A stretch of 64,000 nt of DNA from Malachius bipustulatus (taxonomy: Eukaryota; Arthropoda; Insecta; Coleoptera; Melyridae), in assembly GCA_910589415.1 (NCBI GenBank), contig OU342630.1, forward strand, positions 27,871,867-27,935,866, read 5' to 3'. This document shows positions 47,488 through 59,084 of the stretch, piece after piece. A program made the position numbers and the translations under genes. Under the pieces are notes generated by a model, which saw nothing but the letters and a program-made list of their open reading frames with translations, searched no databases and was not told the origin of the DNA. Each line of letters opens with the position of its first letter. Within the stretch, counting starts at the first letter, position 1.

Positions 47488-47972
47488 TATTGTATATTGT
47501 GTATGTTTTCGCTGGTAATTACACTGGTAAATGCGAAGAAGAAAACAAACAATTTTGATCCATCCAGATTTTAATAGGGACAAAAAAAACGACGGTTCAA
47601 ACTCGCAAGTGTTTCTTTTAATTGGAAAAAAAGTTAATAATCTGTTATTTCATAAATTATTTATGAAATCTCAGAAAGTCAAAAATTTTTCTTAAAAATA
47701 CGATTGTAAGCAAATATGCATGGCGATCAGTCAGGACAATCGTGGCCGTCTAATGAAAAATTGAAAAATTACTGTCAGTCAACTTGATTTTTTGCAGTTG
47801 CCATGGTGGACGCGCAAGCTTGAATTGTAACGAGATGCAGTGTTGGGCGATATTTATCGAACTGCGATTATTCCGCAATCAGCGATATTATCTCGTTCAA
47901 ATTAAATTAAATTAAATCGGTATAGGTATCGGTAAAAAATCACAGGTCCCTATATAGGTCCCGACATGCCCG
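47488..47972. other. No gene recognised
   Basis: Short AT-rich stretch with an AAATT repeat at about 47899-47917; host site of the hAT-like element. Confidence 0.4.
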
Positions 47973-49131
47973 AGGTCGACCAGGGATGGGCGTTTACGTG
48001 TAAATAAAATTTCTTTACACTTTTTAATGTACACTTTACATTTAAACAATGTAAAGAATACGTAAACAATGTAAAGAATTCGTAAACAATGTAAAGAATT
48101 TAAAAAGTGACGTCAGCTGTCGCTGTCACTGCTATCAGTGACGTCATTGCTGTGAAAAGTTTCAATTGCCAAATTTACACAACTTAGCTTTATTGAGGTT
48201 TGAGCACAAGATTGAGAAGATAGTTTACCTTAGTTTTATTAGCAGGTATCAGAAAGTTACTATACTTTCACGTCTCTGGTACTTACGCATAGGCAAAGCA
48301 GAAGGAAGAAGAAGTAATCTAAGTAGAGTGCTCGGAGCTTCAAAAGTCGCTTAAAAATGAAATGTGTGGGCCTTTCAAGATTAAAAGCTGCGACCTGTGG
48401 CAAATGGAAGCTTATGTCATTAATATAGCCCAAAAAAATTCGTCCAGTAATCGTCCTGTGCAAAAGGGCGCTATCCAAAATTTTCGAGTTTTTTCTATAA
48501 ATCGATAGTATAGAACTGATACAAATTTTTGGTATTTTTTCCACGCAATATTTTGTAGCCGTTTGCCTGTAAAAAAATGAAAACCGATCTTGAAAAGCGT
48601 TGGCTCTTATGGAGCCTGGCGGTCTTCAAGAAGCGATATCTCCGTTCGAAGTGGCTGAAAAATTAATTCAATTTTAATACTTCGGCTGTTTATCAACGAT
48701 TATCTCAAAAGCGACAACTCTGATCGAAAAATGATCTTATAAATAATTGTTGCTCCACTATTTGTGATTAATGTGGTCTTATTTTCATAATTTTACACCT
48801 AATAATTAATGAGAAAAGTTAATAATTGTAAAGCGATGCATAATCAAGACGCTCGAGTTCTCGCTCGAACTGTTGGCCAGCGCTCCAACTGCCGATCACC
48901 CTCTCTCACCCCGCACTTCCCCTTATCATCGTAATACGCCAGGATAGGTGCATAATAAGCGCGGCAAGTAAACTTATTTGAAAATATTATGGCTCTGTTT
49001 AATATCCATGAAACGTTATTTCTTGTAAATAATAGGTAAATATACAGAATCAATTAAATTTATTGTGTTTTCTCACAATGAAGATAATTTATTATACATA
49101 TCCATAAATACCTACTATTTTCAGTAAAACA

Positions 49132-49534
49132 ATGGAACAATCACTTCTAAATGCATGCAAAATTGGGGAGGAAGCATTGATAAATTTTACTTGCGGAAAA
49201 AGAAATGAGAAGAAGTATACATTATAAGGAAATTTTCAAACATGAGCTAGCAACTAACATATCCCATGTCGCTTGTTGCAAATGGTATGTTTAGCTACAC
49301 CCTCAAATAAAAGTGCTTTAGGAGAAATAATCGAAAGCTACAGTACAGAAGAGAGAAATAGTACTTTTAACAGCAGTAGCGGTGAAAAAATTTGTCACAT
49401 ATTTGATGGCATGTCTGTAGTTCAGAAACTGCGTAAGCCATAAATTCAAGAACATTTGGCGATTATTCCAAAATATTCGCAAAAATAATCTTCAAGCGTG
49501 ACATAAAATCACAACGTATAGGTAGACCTCCTTC
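49132..49534 (+). pseudogene. Inverted copy of the 5' part of the PIN-like gene (left arm)
   Basis: The ATG at 49132 begins MEQSLLNACKIGEEALINF as in the right-arm copy. The 26-base insertion follows RNEKK. Later, in another frame, come SYSTEERNSTFNSSSGEKIC and IFDGMSVVQKLRKP. Coding sense stops where the arm ends, so it lacks all the nuclease-like motifs. It cannot encode a useful protein, but a transcript through both arms would form a long hairpin covering the gene's 5' half. Confidence 0.7.
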
Positions 49535-49789
49535 CTATGCAAGTCAATTTGTTTTTTTTTTACAACCACACCACCTTGCTGTACAATTTGAAATATAAGC
49601 ACAGTCACTAAGAAAAAAGCATTATGATATTATTATTATGTTTGCATACCTTTTTTACATCGACACGTTGTTAAAAATTATGTCATTTTGGGAAAACTTG
49701 TTCATGTTTGGAAGACTACAATGATTCGATTGTCGGCGAATTCTGTGTAGTCTGGTAAGTACTGGACAGGTCACAGAGTATTTAACCAA

Positions 49790-50974
49790 ATGTAGATTTG
49801 ATAATAAATGTACGAAGGCAATGTTGATAAAGGCTGTCTTCTGTTGGGGGGAGTTTATCTAAAGTTTTAGAAGCAGCTAATAAACCTCGCAGATGATTTA
49901 TAGAGGTTATATTTTCGTTTTTCGTATAAAGTTTCAAGACAAAATTGTGAACATTTGAGAAAATTATTTTGTTCCATGTCCCTCCAAAATTTTCCAGAAG
50001 ATAATCTCATAAGTTAAGTACGTTTTCCAGCAAGTTTTTTCCCCAAAACCTGCAAATTGACTGGTTGTATCGCACCCTGTCAGTGCATGTAAATCTGGGA
50101 GGTTTTTAATCAGGCGTTGGTCTAAATTGATTTTGTGTATGGGACTGAACCGAACACCGCATTTTTTCCCAACCTTCATCCACATTTCAAGAATTGAATG
50201 TTCTCTGAAATGTACCAGTAGTATACTAATACATCAGTATCGTTACCCAGCATTTTTTGCTGACAGAATGTGCAGTAAAATTCTTGTATCTGCTTTCTCC
50301 TGATTTGAGATCAACAGGTCATCATCCAAGAAAAAATTATTACTTTTATATTGGTAAACATCAGAGAATCCACCACTTGTTACAAACTCTATATTCTCTT
50401 TCGCTGAATGTTTTAATGCCTCATTTGACAGAAAATTGGTCAACTGTTTTTTATTAAATGTTGAATTGATAAACAGATTTCACTGATGAGGCAATGGAAC
50501 GCTTATTCCAGTATCGATTATCTTATTTATTGAATCTGTGCCACCTCTCTTCATTCGAGTTGCATTTTTGACTGAATATTTTTCATAATGATCGAATACT
50601 AGAAAGAGGTCTATACGTTGTGATTTTATGTCACGCTTGAAGATTATTTTTGCGAATATTTTGGAATAATCGCCAAATGTTCTTGAATTTATGGCTTACG
50701 CAGTTTCTGAACTACAGACATGCCATCAAATATGTGACAAATTTTTTCACCGCTACTGCTGTTAAAAGTACTATTTCTCTCTTCTGTACTGTAGCTTTCG
50801 ATTATTTCTCCTAAAGCACTTTTATTTGAGGGTGTAGCTAAACATACCATTTGCAACAAGCGACATGGGATATGTTAGTTGCTAGCTCATGTTCTTCTCA
50901 TTTCTTTTTCCGCAAGTAAAATTTATCAATGCTTCCTCCCCAATTTTGCATGCATTTAGAAGTGATTGTTCCAT
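49790..50974 (-). pseudogene. Decayed member of a dispersed PIN/FEN1-like gene family
   Basis: From the ATG complement at 50972-50974 the minus strand reads MEQSLLNACKIGEEALINF. With frame changes it continues to FGDYSKIFAKIIF, KNATRMKRGG, NQEKADTRILLHILSAK, NDTDVLVYYW, LPDLHALTGCDTTSQFAG, then LPPTEDSLYQHCLRTFI near 49840. This order is that of a repetitive protein family found in many invertebrates. The acidic motifs EADTR, DTDV and GCDTTS..G.G.KT resemble the PIN/FEN1 nuclease fold (compare the GCDY...GIG segment of flap nucleases). That functional reading is an inference. Several frameshifts and stops make it a pseudogene. The 5' half lies in the right arm of the inverted repeat and the 3' half in the single-copy spacer. 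Confidence 0.75.
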
Positions 50975-51973
50975 TGTTTTACTGAAAATAGTATTTATGG
51001 ACATGTATAATAAAAAATTATCTTCATTGTGAGAAAATACCTGGAATAAATTTAATTGATCCTGTATATTTACCTATTATTTACAAGAAATAACGTTTCA
51101 TGGATATTAAACAGAGCCATAATATTTTCAAATAAGTTTACTTGCCGCGCTTATTATGCACCTATCCTGGCGTATTACGATGATAAGGGGAAGTGCGGGG
51201 TGAGAGAGGGTGATCGGCAGTTGGAGCGCTGGCCAACAGTTCGAGCGAGAACTCGAGCGTCTTGATTATGCATCGCTTTACAATTATTAACTTTTCTCAT
51301 TAATTATTAGGTGTAAAATTATGAAAATAAGACCACATTAATCACAAATAGTGGAGCAACAATTATTTATAAGATCATTTTTCGATCAGAGTTGTCGCTT
51401 TTGAGATAATCGTTGATAAACAGCCGAAGTATTAAAATTGAATTAATTTTTCAGCCACTTCGAACGGAGATATCGCTTCTTGAAGACCGCCTGGCTCCAT
51501 AAGAGCCAACGCTTTTCAAGATCGGTTTTCATTTTTTTACAGGCAAACGGCTACAAAATATTGCGTGGAAAAAATACCAAAAATTTGTATCAGTTCTATA
51601 CTATCGATTTATAGAAAAGACTCGAAAATTTTGGATAGCGCCCTTTTGCACAGGACGATTACTGGACGAATTTTTTTGGGCTATATTAATGACATAAGCT
51701 TCCATTTGCCACAGGTCGCAGCTTTTAATCTTGAAAGGCCCACAGGGTGACACGTTTCACCCTATTCTGCACTCTACTATCTCGGAAGAAGTAGAAACAG
51801 GTTGTAGCCAAGCCAACTGAACCAAACAATTATTTTATTATAAACATGTAAGCCAGTAATAAATAGTTTTATTATTTAGTTTATGAATAACTTTATTCAA
51901 AAAATGAGTGAACATGGACGATCAGTTAATTAAGTACCTACATGGTTATAAATTTTTAAATCTAAGTTTCATA

Positions 51974-52192
51974 CGGCCAATATTATAAACGCTGGTTAAG
52001 TTAACTGGCAGATTTCTGTGGTCGTTTCTGGAGAAGATATAGACTATAGGTAGAAATTATTGCAACTTAATTACTCTTGGCATAAAAGGGATTACAAAAA
52101 ATTTAATAAAAGTTATTCGAGGTCAATATTAGCTTCAAAATCGGGCACAGAAATCTGCCAGTTAACTTAACCAGCGTTTATAATATTGGCCG
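51974..52192. mobile_element. 219-bp nested MITE with CGGCC ends
   Basis: CGGCCAATATTATAAACGCT and its complement at the right end, arms of about 50 bp including TTAAGTTAACTGGCAG. It is flanked by ATA on both sides, so the duplication may be ATA or TA. GGCC-starting ends with 3-bp duplications recall PIF/Harbinger, but this is uncertain. Confidence 0.75.
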
Positions 52193-52336
52193 ATAGTAAA
52201 TTTAATTGTTAACATTGTTTACTTTCTTTACGATCTTTACATGAAAATGGACTATGTAAACAATTGAATTGTTTTCATATGTAAAGAATTGAATTGTTTA
52301 TAATTAATTGTGTACACTCCTATCCCTGAGGTCGAC

Positions 52337-53454
52337 GTGATCTAGCCCGAGGGAAAGTTGTTGACCGATGGGCATTTCATTTACGCCTCGAAAATAAAAA
52401 ATATACTGCAATAATTTTCCTACATAATATGTATAACTATTGAAAAGGTAAGGATTCTAGGACATCAAGTAACTTTTGCGTTGCTCGGCTAGCCGATTTC
52501 GTTCTGCATGTGTCATTACAGTATTCAAATATAACATGCGGGAATTATGAATTATAACGCCCAAACACCCTGATTGTTATCAAGTAATTTATGTATCTCG
52601 TATATAAGGCGTTAATTGACGTATATAGTGAGTACTTAATTGAAAAAAAAAATGATTCATTAATGAGAGAAAATTTATCAAATGGTTCGTTTCCATGGCT
52701 ACTATTATATCTACTTTTGTGATAGGATTTACGCAGAATAGGTACAAGTATATTATTGTATTTCATTTGTAACCATAGTTACAAATAAAAGTTCTTAATG
52801 TTTATGGTTTAAAAAAAAACTTCATTTTCTTTCGTCTGCAATACTTTGAGGTTCATATCTTCATTAGGAAGTGTTCCGGACAATCCTGTATGTAATTATT
52901 TTCTTCGTTATTACGCTGAAGAACCAAGCTGTTAAGTTTGGCCAAGCTTACGGTAAAGACCCTGTATAAAGAGCTTATTATCAGGTGCCTATGTGATCTG
53001 CGAAGCGTACTTTCCCTGATATATTTTTCTGCACTGGTTCCGAGGTTTTCGAAACTACTTCGCCTCTCTCAGTCGGTGGTTGCAGATAAATGCTTTGCAA
53101 GAGCATCCTTACATCTACAAGTTCTTTTATAATTTCATCGTGACTTTGCTTTATTGAATTCACATCATTCGTTAATTTACCAATAGCAATAATCAAGAGA
53201 TCATCTTATTGATCTAGAAGACGATGAGCTGCTAGAGGACAATATGAGGGCGGGCGTCATTTCACAAGCTCATTCTTTGATATCGCTATTCCTCGGAGTC
53301 GGGTATTGAGATTCAAGATCCAAGGTCTAGATGACAGTAAAACCAATTCAGCACATTGAAAATATAACTTCTGGATCTAACTAAAGAATCGTGAAAAAAA
53401 CTGGCTGAACAATAGCTAACCTGTAGGTACTTTTTTATGATCAAAGAATTGATA
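52337..53454. other. No gene recognised
   Basis: A minus-strand frame at 52981-53196 (IGKLTNDVNSIKQSHDEIIK...) looks coiled-coil-like but has no known domain and is not called as a gene. Confidence 0.4.
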
Positions 53455-53456
53455 TA

Positions 53457-54244
53457 CAGAGTGGGCCATCGAAAAGGTAACAAGCCTAATAATTTCGAAA
53501 GTGAAGATCTATGCAAAAAACGCCGAAACAGGCCGATTTTGTTATCGAGGGGGACATATTTGCTTGACAAATTCAACTACTCAAGCTCACCTCCTTGGCA
53601 GGGGTAGCTACGCCTTTGCTTATCATCATAGGGAACAGATATCGAGTGACACATCATTTGAAAGCTACTTGAATTCTCCTTACAACGATATCCAACATTT
53701 TGGGTTTCGCTTACATAAATAGGGTGGCCCAACAAAAACGTAACTCGCCTCAATAACTTGGAAACTGAAGATGTACGCGAAAAACGCCGAAACAGGTCGA
53801 TTTTGTTACCAAAGTAGGCATATTTTCGTGACAAATTTAACTACCTAAGTTGACCCCCTTGGCATGGGTAGCTACCCAATTGCTTATCATCATAGGGAAC
53901 AGATAACGAGTGATACATCATTTGAAAGCTACTTGAATTCTCTTTCGTTTTTCGCGTACATCTTCAGTTTCCAAGTTATTAAGGCGAGATACGTTTTCAT
54001 TGGGCCAGCCTGTATGTAAGCGAAACTCAAAATGTTGGATATCGTTGTAAAGAGAATTCAAGTAGTTTTCAAATGATGTATCACTCGATATCTGTTCCCT
54101 ATGATGATCAGCAAAGGGGTAGCTATCACTGCACAGGGGATGAACTTGGGTAGTTAAATTTGTCACGAAAATATGTCCCCCTCGATAACAAAATCCTCTT
54201 GTTTCGGCGTTTTTCGCATACATCTTCACTTTCCAAATTATTAG
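53457..54244. mobile_element. Foldback with a related foldback at its centre; right end truncated
   Basis: Left end CAGAGTGGGCCATCGAAAAG after TA (53455-53456). The outer arms pair: TTTCGAAAGTGAAGAT (about 53495) with its match at about 54225, and GGTTTCGCTTACAT with ATGTAAGCGAAACTC around the centre. The right arm stops at ATTATTAG (about 54243) and lacks the terminal 35 bp. Frames across it are repeat by-products. Confidence 0.8.
53722..54012. mobile_element. Central nested element with GGGTGGCCCA ends
   Basis: GGGTGGCCCAACAAAAACG at the left and GATACGTTTTCATTGGGCC (inverted, diverged) at the right, with TA at 53720-53721 and a TGTA at 54011-54014. Its left arm repeats, in direct orientation, sequence of the outer element (TATCATCATAGGGAACAGAT), so inner and outer elements are relatives. 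Confidence 0.6.
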
Positions 54245-55984
54245 TGATTCAAATATTATTAAACTTCATATTTTGTAGCAAATTGCCCCCACAGGTACCG
54301 TGACTGTCAAGATCAAATTGTGTACGTAAAAATAATCCCGGCGAAACATGAAACGGTCATCCACATTCAAAACAGATTCCCACACATGCAATTGAGCAAT
54401 AAAGACATCATCTTCTCCGCTATTCATTCAGTATTCACGCTCGCACAAACAAACCCCTGGGTGCAAACAAATACACCATGGGGCTTTATCCTCGGTGCTT
54501 TATCCAGGCCACGAGCAGGGGGTTGTTTATGCATACCCTTGCATAGCCCCTTTGTGGTCAGTGTCAGAGCATGCGTTAATTATGCCACTTTACCACTGCT
54601 GATCTCGTTATTTATTTCATTCAACAGCATTGTCTCTTCCGTGTCTAGGCCTCTTTACTCTTTCCTCACTTCCTATACGTCTTGTCTTCTTAAGGATACT
54701 ATAGTACTGTCTATTCTATCCTCTTGTCTGATGGAATTATATGCGATTGTTATTGTTGGTTACTTAAAACAAATGAAAATGTGGCTTCTAATTATAGTAT
54801 TTCAAGTTAGACTAGAAAATTTAGCTCTGCCCCTTCCCTGTAATTAGGTTGACTTATAATAGGACAATACTTTAATCATTGGAGTAGGAGTAGATAATGA
54901 AATGTTGAGTATCGAGTTAATGAAAACATTATTCTCGGATCGTTAATGTGTAACTGAAACTGAGATCCCTTGTCTATAACGCTGATTAAAATGTAAATTA
55001 GTATTACATTTTGTGTAGCTGTAGCAGCCAGCATTCCTTCATAACACATTTGTTCTGTGTCATATATGATGAAGTGTGCAAGATTGATAGATGCCCGTTG
55101 GTCGAAAGTAAAAGTCTTCTGCCTTTGATTTTTGGTCGATTTGTTCTTCTTTACTATGTGTGATTAATAGTTCGATCGGTACGTCTCTGGCCGTGAGGCT
55201 ATGACGAGGATATGTCCATGAAGTTGACCCATCATTCGATTATACTTACATTGGTATCAAGGAATAAACCATTAAGTTGAACTAGAAGCTATTGTCTGTT
55301 TGTTAAATGTATCTGAGCAGGAATTTTCAACATCAAATTATTGATATACTTTTAGGCTAACTTCATGGACATGACAAAGAGTTAAATTCACAGCAAGAAT
55401 ATTCGGACATTGTAAGATTATACCTGACATAGCCTTATTTGTTTTACAAAACACAATGGGGATAATGATATGAATCATTTATTCGTTATACATTATAAGA
55501 ATCAGAACATCTACCGACAATGAAACAGTATCGATCGAGTGCTTAAGCTATAGCGAGAACGAGATCGAATTTTTCATTTTGACGCCTTATTATAAATTTG
55601 TTGCCCGCATCATTCATATCCATCAACCACCTGTTTTCTTGATTGTGATTTATTTACTTTTTGTGGATGGTACAGTCGGTTAATATGAACTGGAACGAAA
55701 TTATATGTATATATGAGAGATTTAAGACTTAAATAATACAAAAATTTTGGTATACCTATTTTTGTACATTAAACAAGGTGTCGTGAAAAGATAAGTCAAG
55801 GTCAAAGTCACAGATTTCTGTACAAAAATATTGGGACATTTCTTATAATATATTTCACACACAGCAGTCCATCCTTTCATGATACAAGGTGTTTAATAAA
55901 AATTAAAAATTGCTTTTATTCATAACTCCGTTATTTCTTGAGATATTCAGTTTAACTTTTGCACATACTTACAGTCTTTTTCTT
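54245..55984. other. No gene recognised
   Basis: A 175-residue plus-strand frame (54320-54847) is serine- and leucine-rich with no domain, and base composition does not argue for coding. CAAGGTGTTTAAT after TA at about 55884 resembles an element end without a partner. Confidence 0.4.
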
Positions 55985-56580
55985 ATGGTTTTTCACTTCT
56001 GGTATAAAAGGACCAGGCTAATAACACCGAGGAAAATACTCGAGAATATCCAGAGACTTGCATGCCTCTGCATCACAGGGGCAATGAGAACATGCTGCCC
56101 AACAGTAGCGTTGGTAGTAATCTTAGATCTCACACCACTACACTTAGTGAAAGAGAGAAATGGCTCAGAGAATCAACTCAGAATGTCAAGAATGGGAATC
56201 AGAGGTGGACTGCGGACCGATGGGAATCAACCTCTGAACGTCTGTAAGAACCTCCTGATTATGCCAAAAGACAAAGCTGTCACGAAATTCAGCTTCAAGA
56301 AAAACTTCATCATGGAACTGTCTACGAAAGAGGAATGGAGCAATACATCCATACACACTCTCAAAGAATGTTCAATAAATGGTACACAGACGGCTCAAAG
56401 GCCACTATGGGAACTGGGTCAGGAGTATATGGGTCAGGCACCAACTACTCCTCCGAGACGATGGGAGCATCCCCAAGCATACTTCAAGCCGAACTACACG
56501 CAATAGAAGTATGCGCCCAAATAAACCTCGACAGAAACTATGAAAATAGGGATGTAGCATCCCAAGCAGCATTAAAGTAG
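55985..56580 (+). pseudogene. R1/LOA-type retrotransposon fragment (post-RT region and RNase H)
   Basis: The first segment reads PRKILENIQRLACLCITGAM and LDLTPLHLV, the block that follows the reverse transcriptase in R1/LOA/I-group elements. After frame changes, the segment at 56371-56580 reads KWYTDGSKATMGTGSGVYG (first RNase H Asp), SILQAELHAIEVCA (second acidic residue, Glu) and ends VASQAALK. In a normal element the third catalytic Asp precedes SQAALKA (SDSQAALKA); here the bases before SQAALK give DVA, so the motif is damaged. The reverse transcriptase and C-terminal tail are missing. The 5' and 3' breaks are abrupt. Confidence 0.8.
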
Positions 56581-58892
56581 TAGTTACTGGGATTGTAAGT
56601 GATGGGAACTTTAACTTAGTAATTATTACGTATCTAAGACTAAATTTATGACACGAAAGTTATTATTACATCAATTTAGAGTTTTAAGGTACCTAACTGC
56701 ATGTGTAGTTATTTATACGATATATCGACACCACAAAGTAATGTTACTGTATAGTATATTTTGAAGTCTAAATAACATCATCGTCACTAATAAAACTACC
56801 TCAAAATCGTTAAAACTTTGAAGTAACTAACTGATAGTGGCAATAACTTTGACAAGTTACCTAATATTTACTTCAAAGTTTTTTATACTTAAGAGTAGTT
56901 GTTTAAGTTGCGACCACGTTGCTTGGACTTGAAATTAAACTATCAAGTCGTAGAACCATGTAGTAAAGTTCAAAGTAAAGGTTACGTTTTGGCTACGGAT
57001 GAAAAATACTTCAAAGTGATTATCACCATTTGTTTTATATCACAGTTACTTCAAGGTTCCAGTTACTGTTAAAAAAACACAATAAAGAGACGACAACTTT
57101 GAAGAAGCATTTATGAGGCCTGATGAGCAGGGGTAGAGCATGCTCAAGTGCCTTTATACACCCGTATGCACTGGTCAGAGTTCTATTTGTAATATCTATC
57201 TAGTGAAATCGCGAAAACATAGCAAATATATACACTCAAAATCGTAGGTATGTCGAGTATTAGAAAAAAGAAAAACTTACAAAAAGTAAACTGAGAGAAG
57301 TTCATTGGAAAAACCTCTCAGGCTTGAAGCAATCCATGCAAGGAGCTCCTCATCAACTTTAACCGACAAAAGGTCAAGGAAACTCTTGACCTCCAACAAA
57401 GGAAATTTTAAATTTAAATCAACATGGCAGTCAAAAAGCATAATAATTACTTAATTATGTCAATAGTGTTCCCCTAGTTTTTTTTTCGGTAACGGAGTTG
57501 CAGGCATTCAAATTCCACTCGAGTCTAGTAAAAGTTGTCGATGTAGCATCGTTGTTCAAGTTGCCGGACCTAATAATTGAACGTTACCATGGTAACATCT
57601 TAATCTGGGTAGTGGGTATACACCTACACGCTATTTTTGTTCTATTATATTGATATATCTTTTTACGGCAGCCATGCTGGAGAAAAAAGTAAATACAGTT
57701 TTTTTCTTTTGGTTTCGTCTTTTGTCAATTGCTTTGCCAAATTTGTCAAAGCTTTTCCCATTTATCTAATCTCAGTGTGATTTTTTCAATTTAAATTCCT
57801 TTTATGTCAAATTAGATTCTCTTTTATACCGAATGCTTTTCCAATGTTTATAATAATGTCATTGTGTACGTAAATAGGAAAAGCAATTCACATAAAGTGA
57901 AACTGATTTGACATAATATGAAATTTATTGATGAATTAATGAACAGTTGTCTGAAAACAAGAAAATCATTTGACAAATTAGGAAAAGCAATTGACAAAAG
58001 AGGAAAACCTAAAGAAAAATATTGGAATGAAACTAGAATCCTTAATCCACAATGAATGTTGTGGTGCCATCTCTGGATCATTCTGTATATGTGTATGCAG
58101 ATTTTCATCTGATAACCATTTAGAATAATTTATAATCTATACCTAGATGATGACTTAATAGAAATCAGAAATACATAGTACTTTTGCGATTCTCATGCAA
58201 AATAACACAAAAAAGAGCACCAAGTGAATATTCAATGATTCTTCATAATATATGTATATGCTTGAATATCCAGTCTGCTTGCTATATGGGTGGTATCTGT
58301 ACAACACATAAAAATGAATCATTTACAGCCTTACTGTATATGCTGTTTACTGAATGAGAAGGCCTTACCTGTTAATTGACAACTACACACTAACACCAGC
58401 ATTACAAGGATATATATTTTCAATTTTTATCTTATTAATATAAATTTATTGAACAAAACGAAGCGTCTGTGAATGGGCAGACTGGGCAGCAGGTTCGTAT
58501 ACATAAGTAAGTACCTACATATTATTTAGATAGGAACATACATAGGCATTTGACTATAGTAAGATAGAGGCATAATGTTGGAAATCACTTGCCTATTATT
58601 ATTATTTTTTTTAATTATATAATCAGATGAATGTAAACGGTAGTGGATAGCAATCATTTCCCGGATAAATATATGATTCAATAAACGCTGTATATTAGCA
58701 GATAATTAGATAAATAATAGCGTTGTATGGCGACAGGTTTGTAGATTGACCAGAGCTGGGAGTACGTGAGAGCCGCCTTATAATTGCAATTATTCGCAAT
58801 AAAATATTATTTTATCGGATATAAATAGTTAGAAGAGTGTGTGTATGAGCGTGTATGTGAACTGTGTGAACTGTGGGTGTCGCGGGCTAGGG
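56581..58892. other. No gene recognised; contains one inverted repeat
   Basis: Apart from the inverted repeat at 57700-58030, no coding or RNA feature could be supported. Confidence 0.4.
57700..58030. repeat. Inverted repeat, about 50-bp arms
   Basis: CTTTTGTCAATTGCTTT (about 57719) and AAATTTGTCAAA pair with TTTGACAAATTAGG and AAAGCAATTGACAAAAG (about 57970-58000). Ends are not sharp; likely an old foldback remnant. Confidence 0.6.
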
Positions 58893-59081
58893 TCAGAGAC
58901 CGCAAGGAACTGCCTGGCCTGGCCTGGTCGGGCCGGAGCACGCATCATCATAAGGCACCGTTGCTGGATCTTCTTTGCGACACGACTCATCTTCATAAGC
59001 AGACTCTCCCCCTCCTCCTTCATCTTCAGTCTTTTCTATATCTATTACGATATCCACCGTTCGTCCAGTAACTTCCCTATG
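58893..59081 (-). CDS. Candidate host exon (acidic peptide), weak
   Basis: An open minus-strand frame runs from just inside a stop at 59082-59084 to a stop at 58893-58895. It encodes an acidic stretch (DIVIDIEKTEDEGGGGESAY, then EDESCRKEDPATVPYDDACS) in a segment clearly more GC-rich than its flanks. An AG acceptor-like site preceded by an AT/T-rich tract lies directly upstream (about 59075). No domain is recognised. It could be a 3' coding exon of an otherwise unseen gene, or chance. Two plus-strand frames overlap it. Confidence 0.25.
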   Translation of the reverse strand, partial: HREVTGRTVDIVIDIEKTEDEGGGGESAYEDESCRKEDPATVPYDDACSGPTRPGQAVPCGL

Positions 59082-59084
59082 TCA

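Larger units (their letters stand above)
48365..51744. repeat. Giant inverted repeat, arms about 1.15 kb, spacer about 1.07 kb
   Basis: Left arm 48365-49534 and right arm 50601-51744 are nearly identical by eye. A 69-residue frame (48844-49053 minus, 51056-51265 plus) is the same in both. The left arm has 26 extra bases near 49208-49233, and there are a few substitutions and small indels. The outer boundary is sharp (TGTGGGCC / GGCCCACA). The right arm and spacer carry a gene fragment, and the left arm carries the inverted copy of its 5' half. Confidence 0.92.
47981..52328. mobile_element. 4.3-kb non-autonomous hAT-like element carrying an inverted gene fragment
   Basis: Ends CAGGGATGGGCGTTTAC and CAGGGATAGGAGTGTAC (read inward); perfect 8-bp duplication AGGTCGAC at 47973-47980 and 52329-52336. 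AATGTAAAGAAT-type words are repeated just inside both ends (about 48040-48100 and 52200-52300), as expected for hAT subterminal sites. No hAT transposase was found inside. The cargo is a 3.4-kb inverted repeat (48365-51744) with pieces of a cellular-type gene, and a small nested MITE at 51974-52192. Confidence 0.85.

Noticed and set aside
48844..51265. Identical 69-residue frames at 48844-49053 and 51056-51265
   Set aside because: They lie in the two arms of the giant inverted repeat upstream of the gene fragment and show no domain.
52981..53196. 71-residue coiled-coil-like minus-strand frame
   Set aside because: The peptide looks protein-like but matches no family I can name, and no neighbouring coding segment supports it.
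54320..54847. 175-residue plus-strand frame
   Set aside because: No recognisable domain and low-complexity Ser/Leu composition, with no splice or repeat context. A chance frame cannot be excluded.
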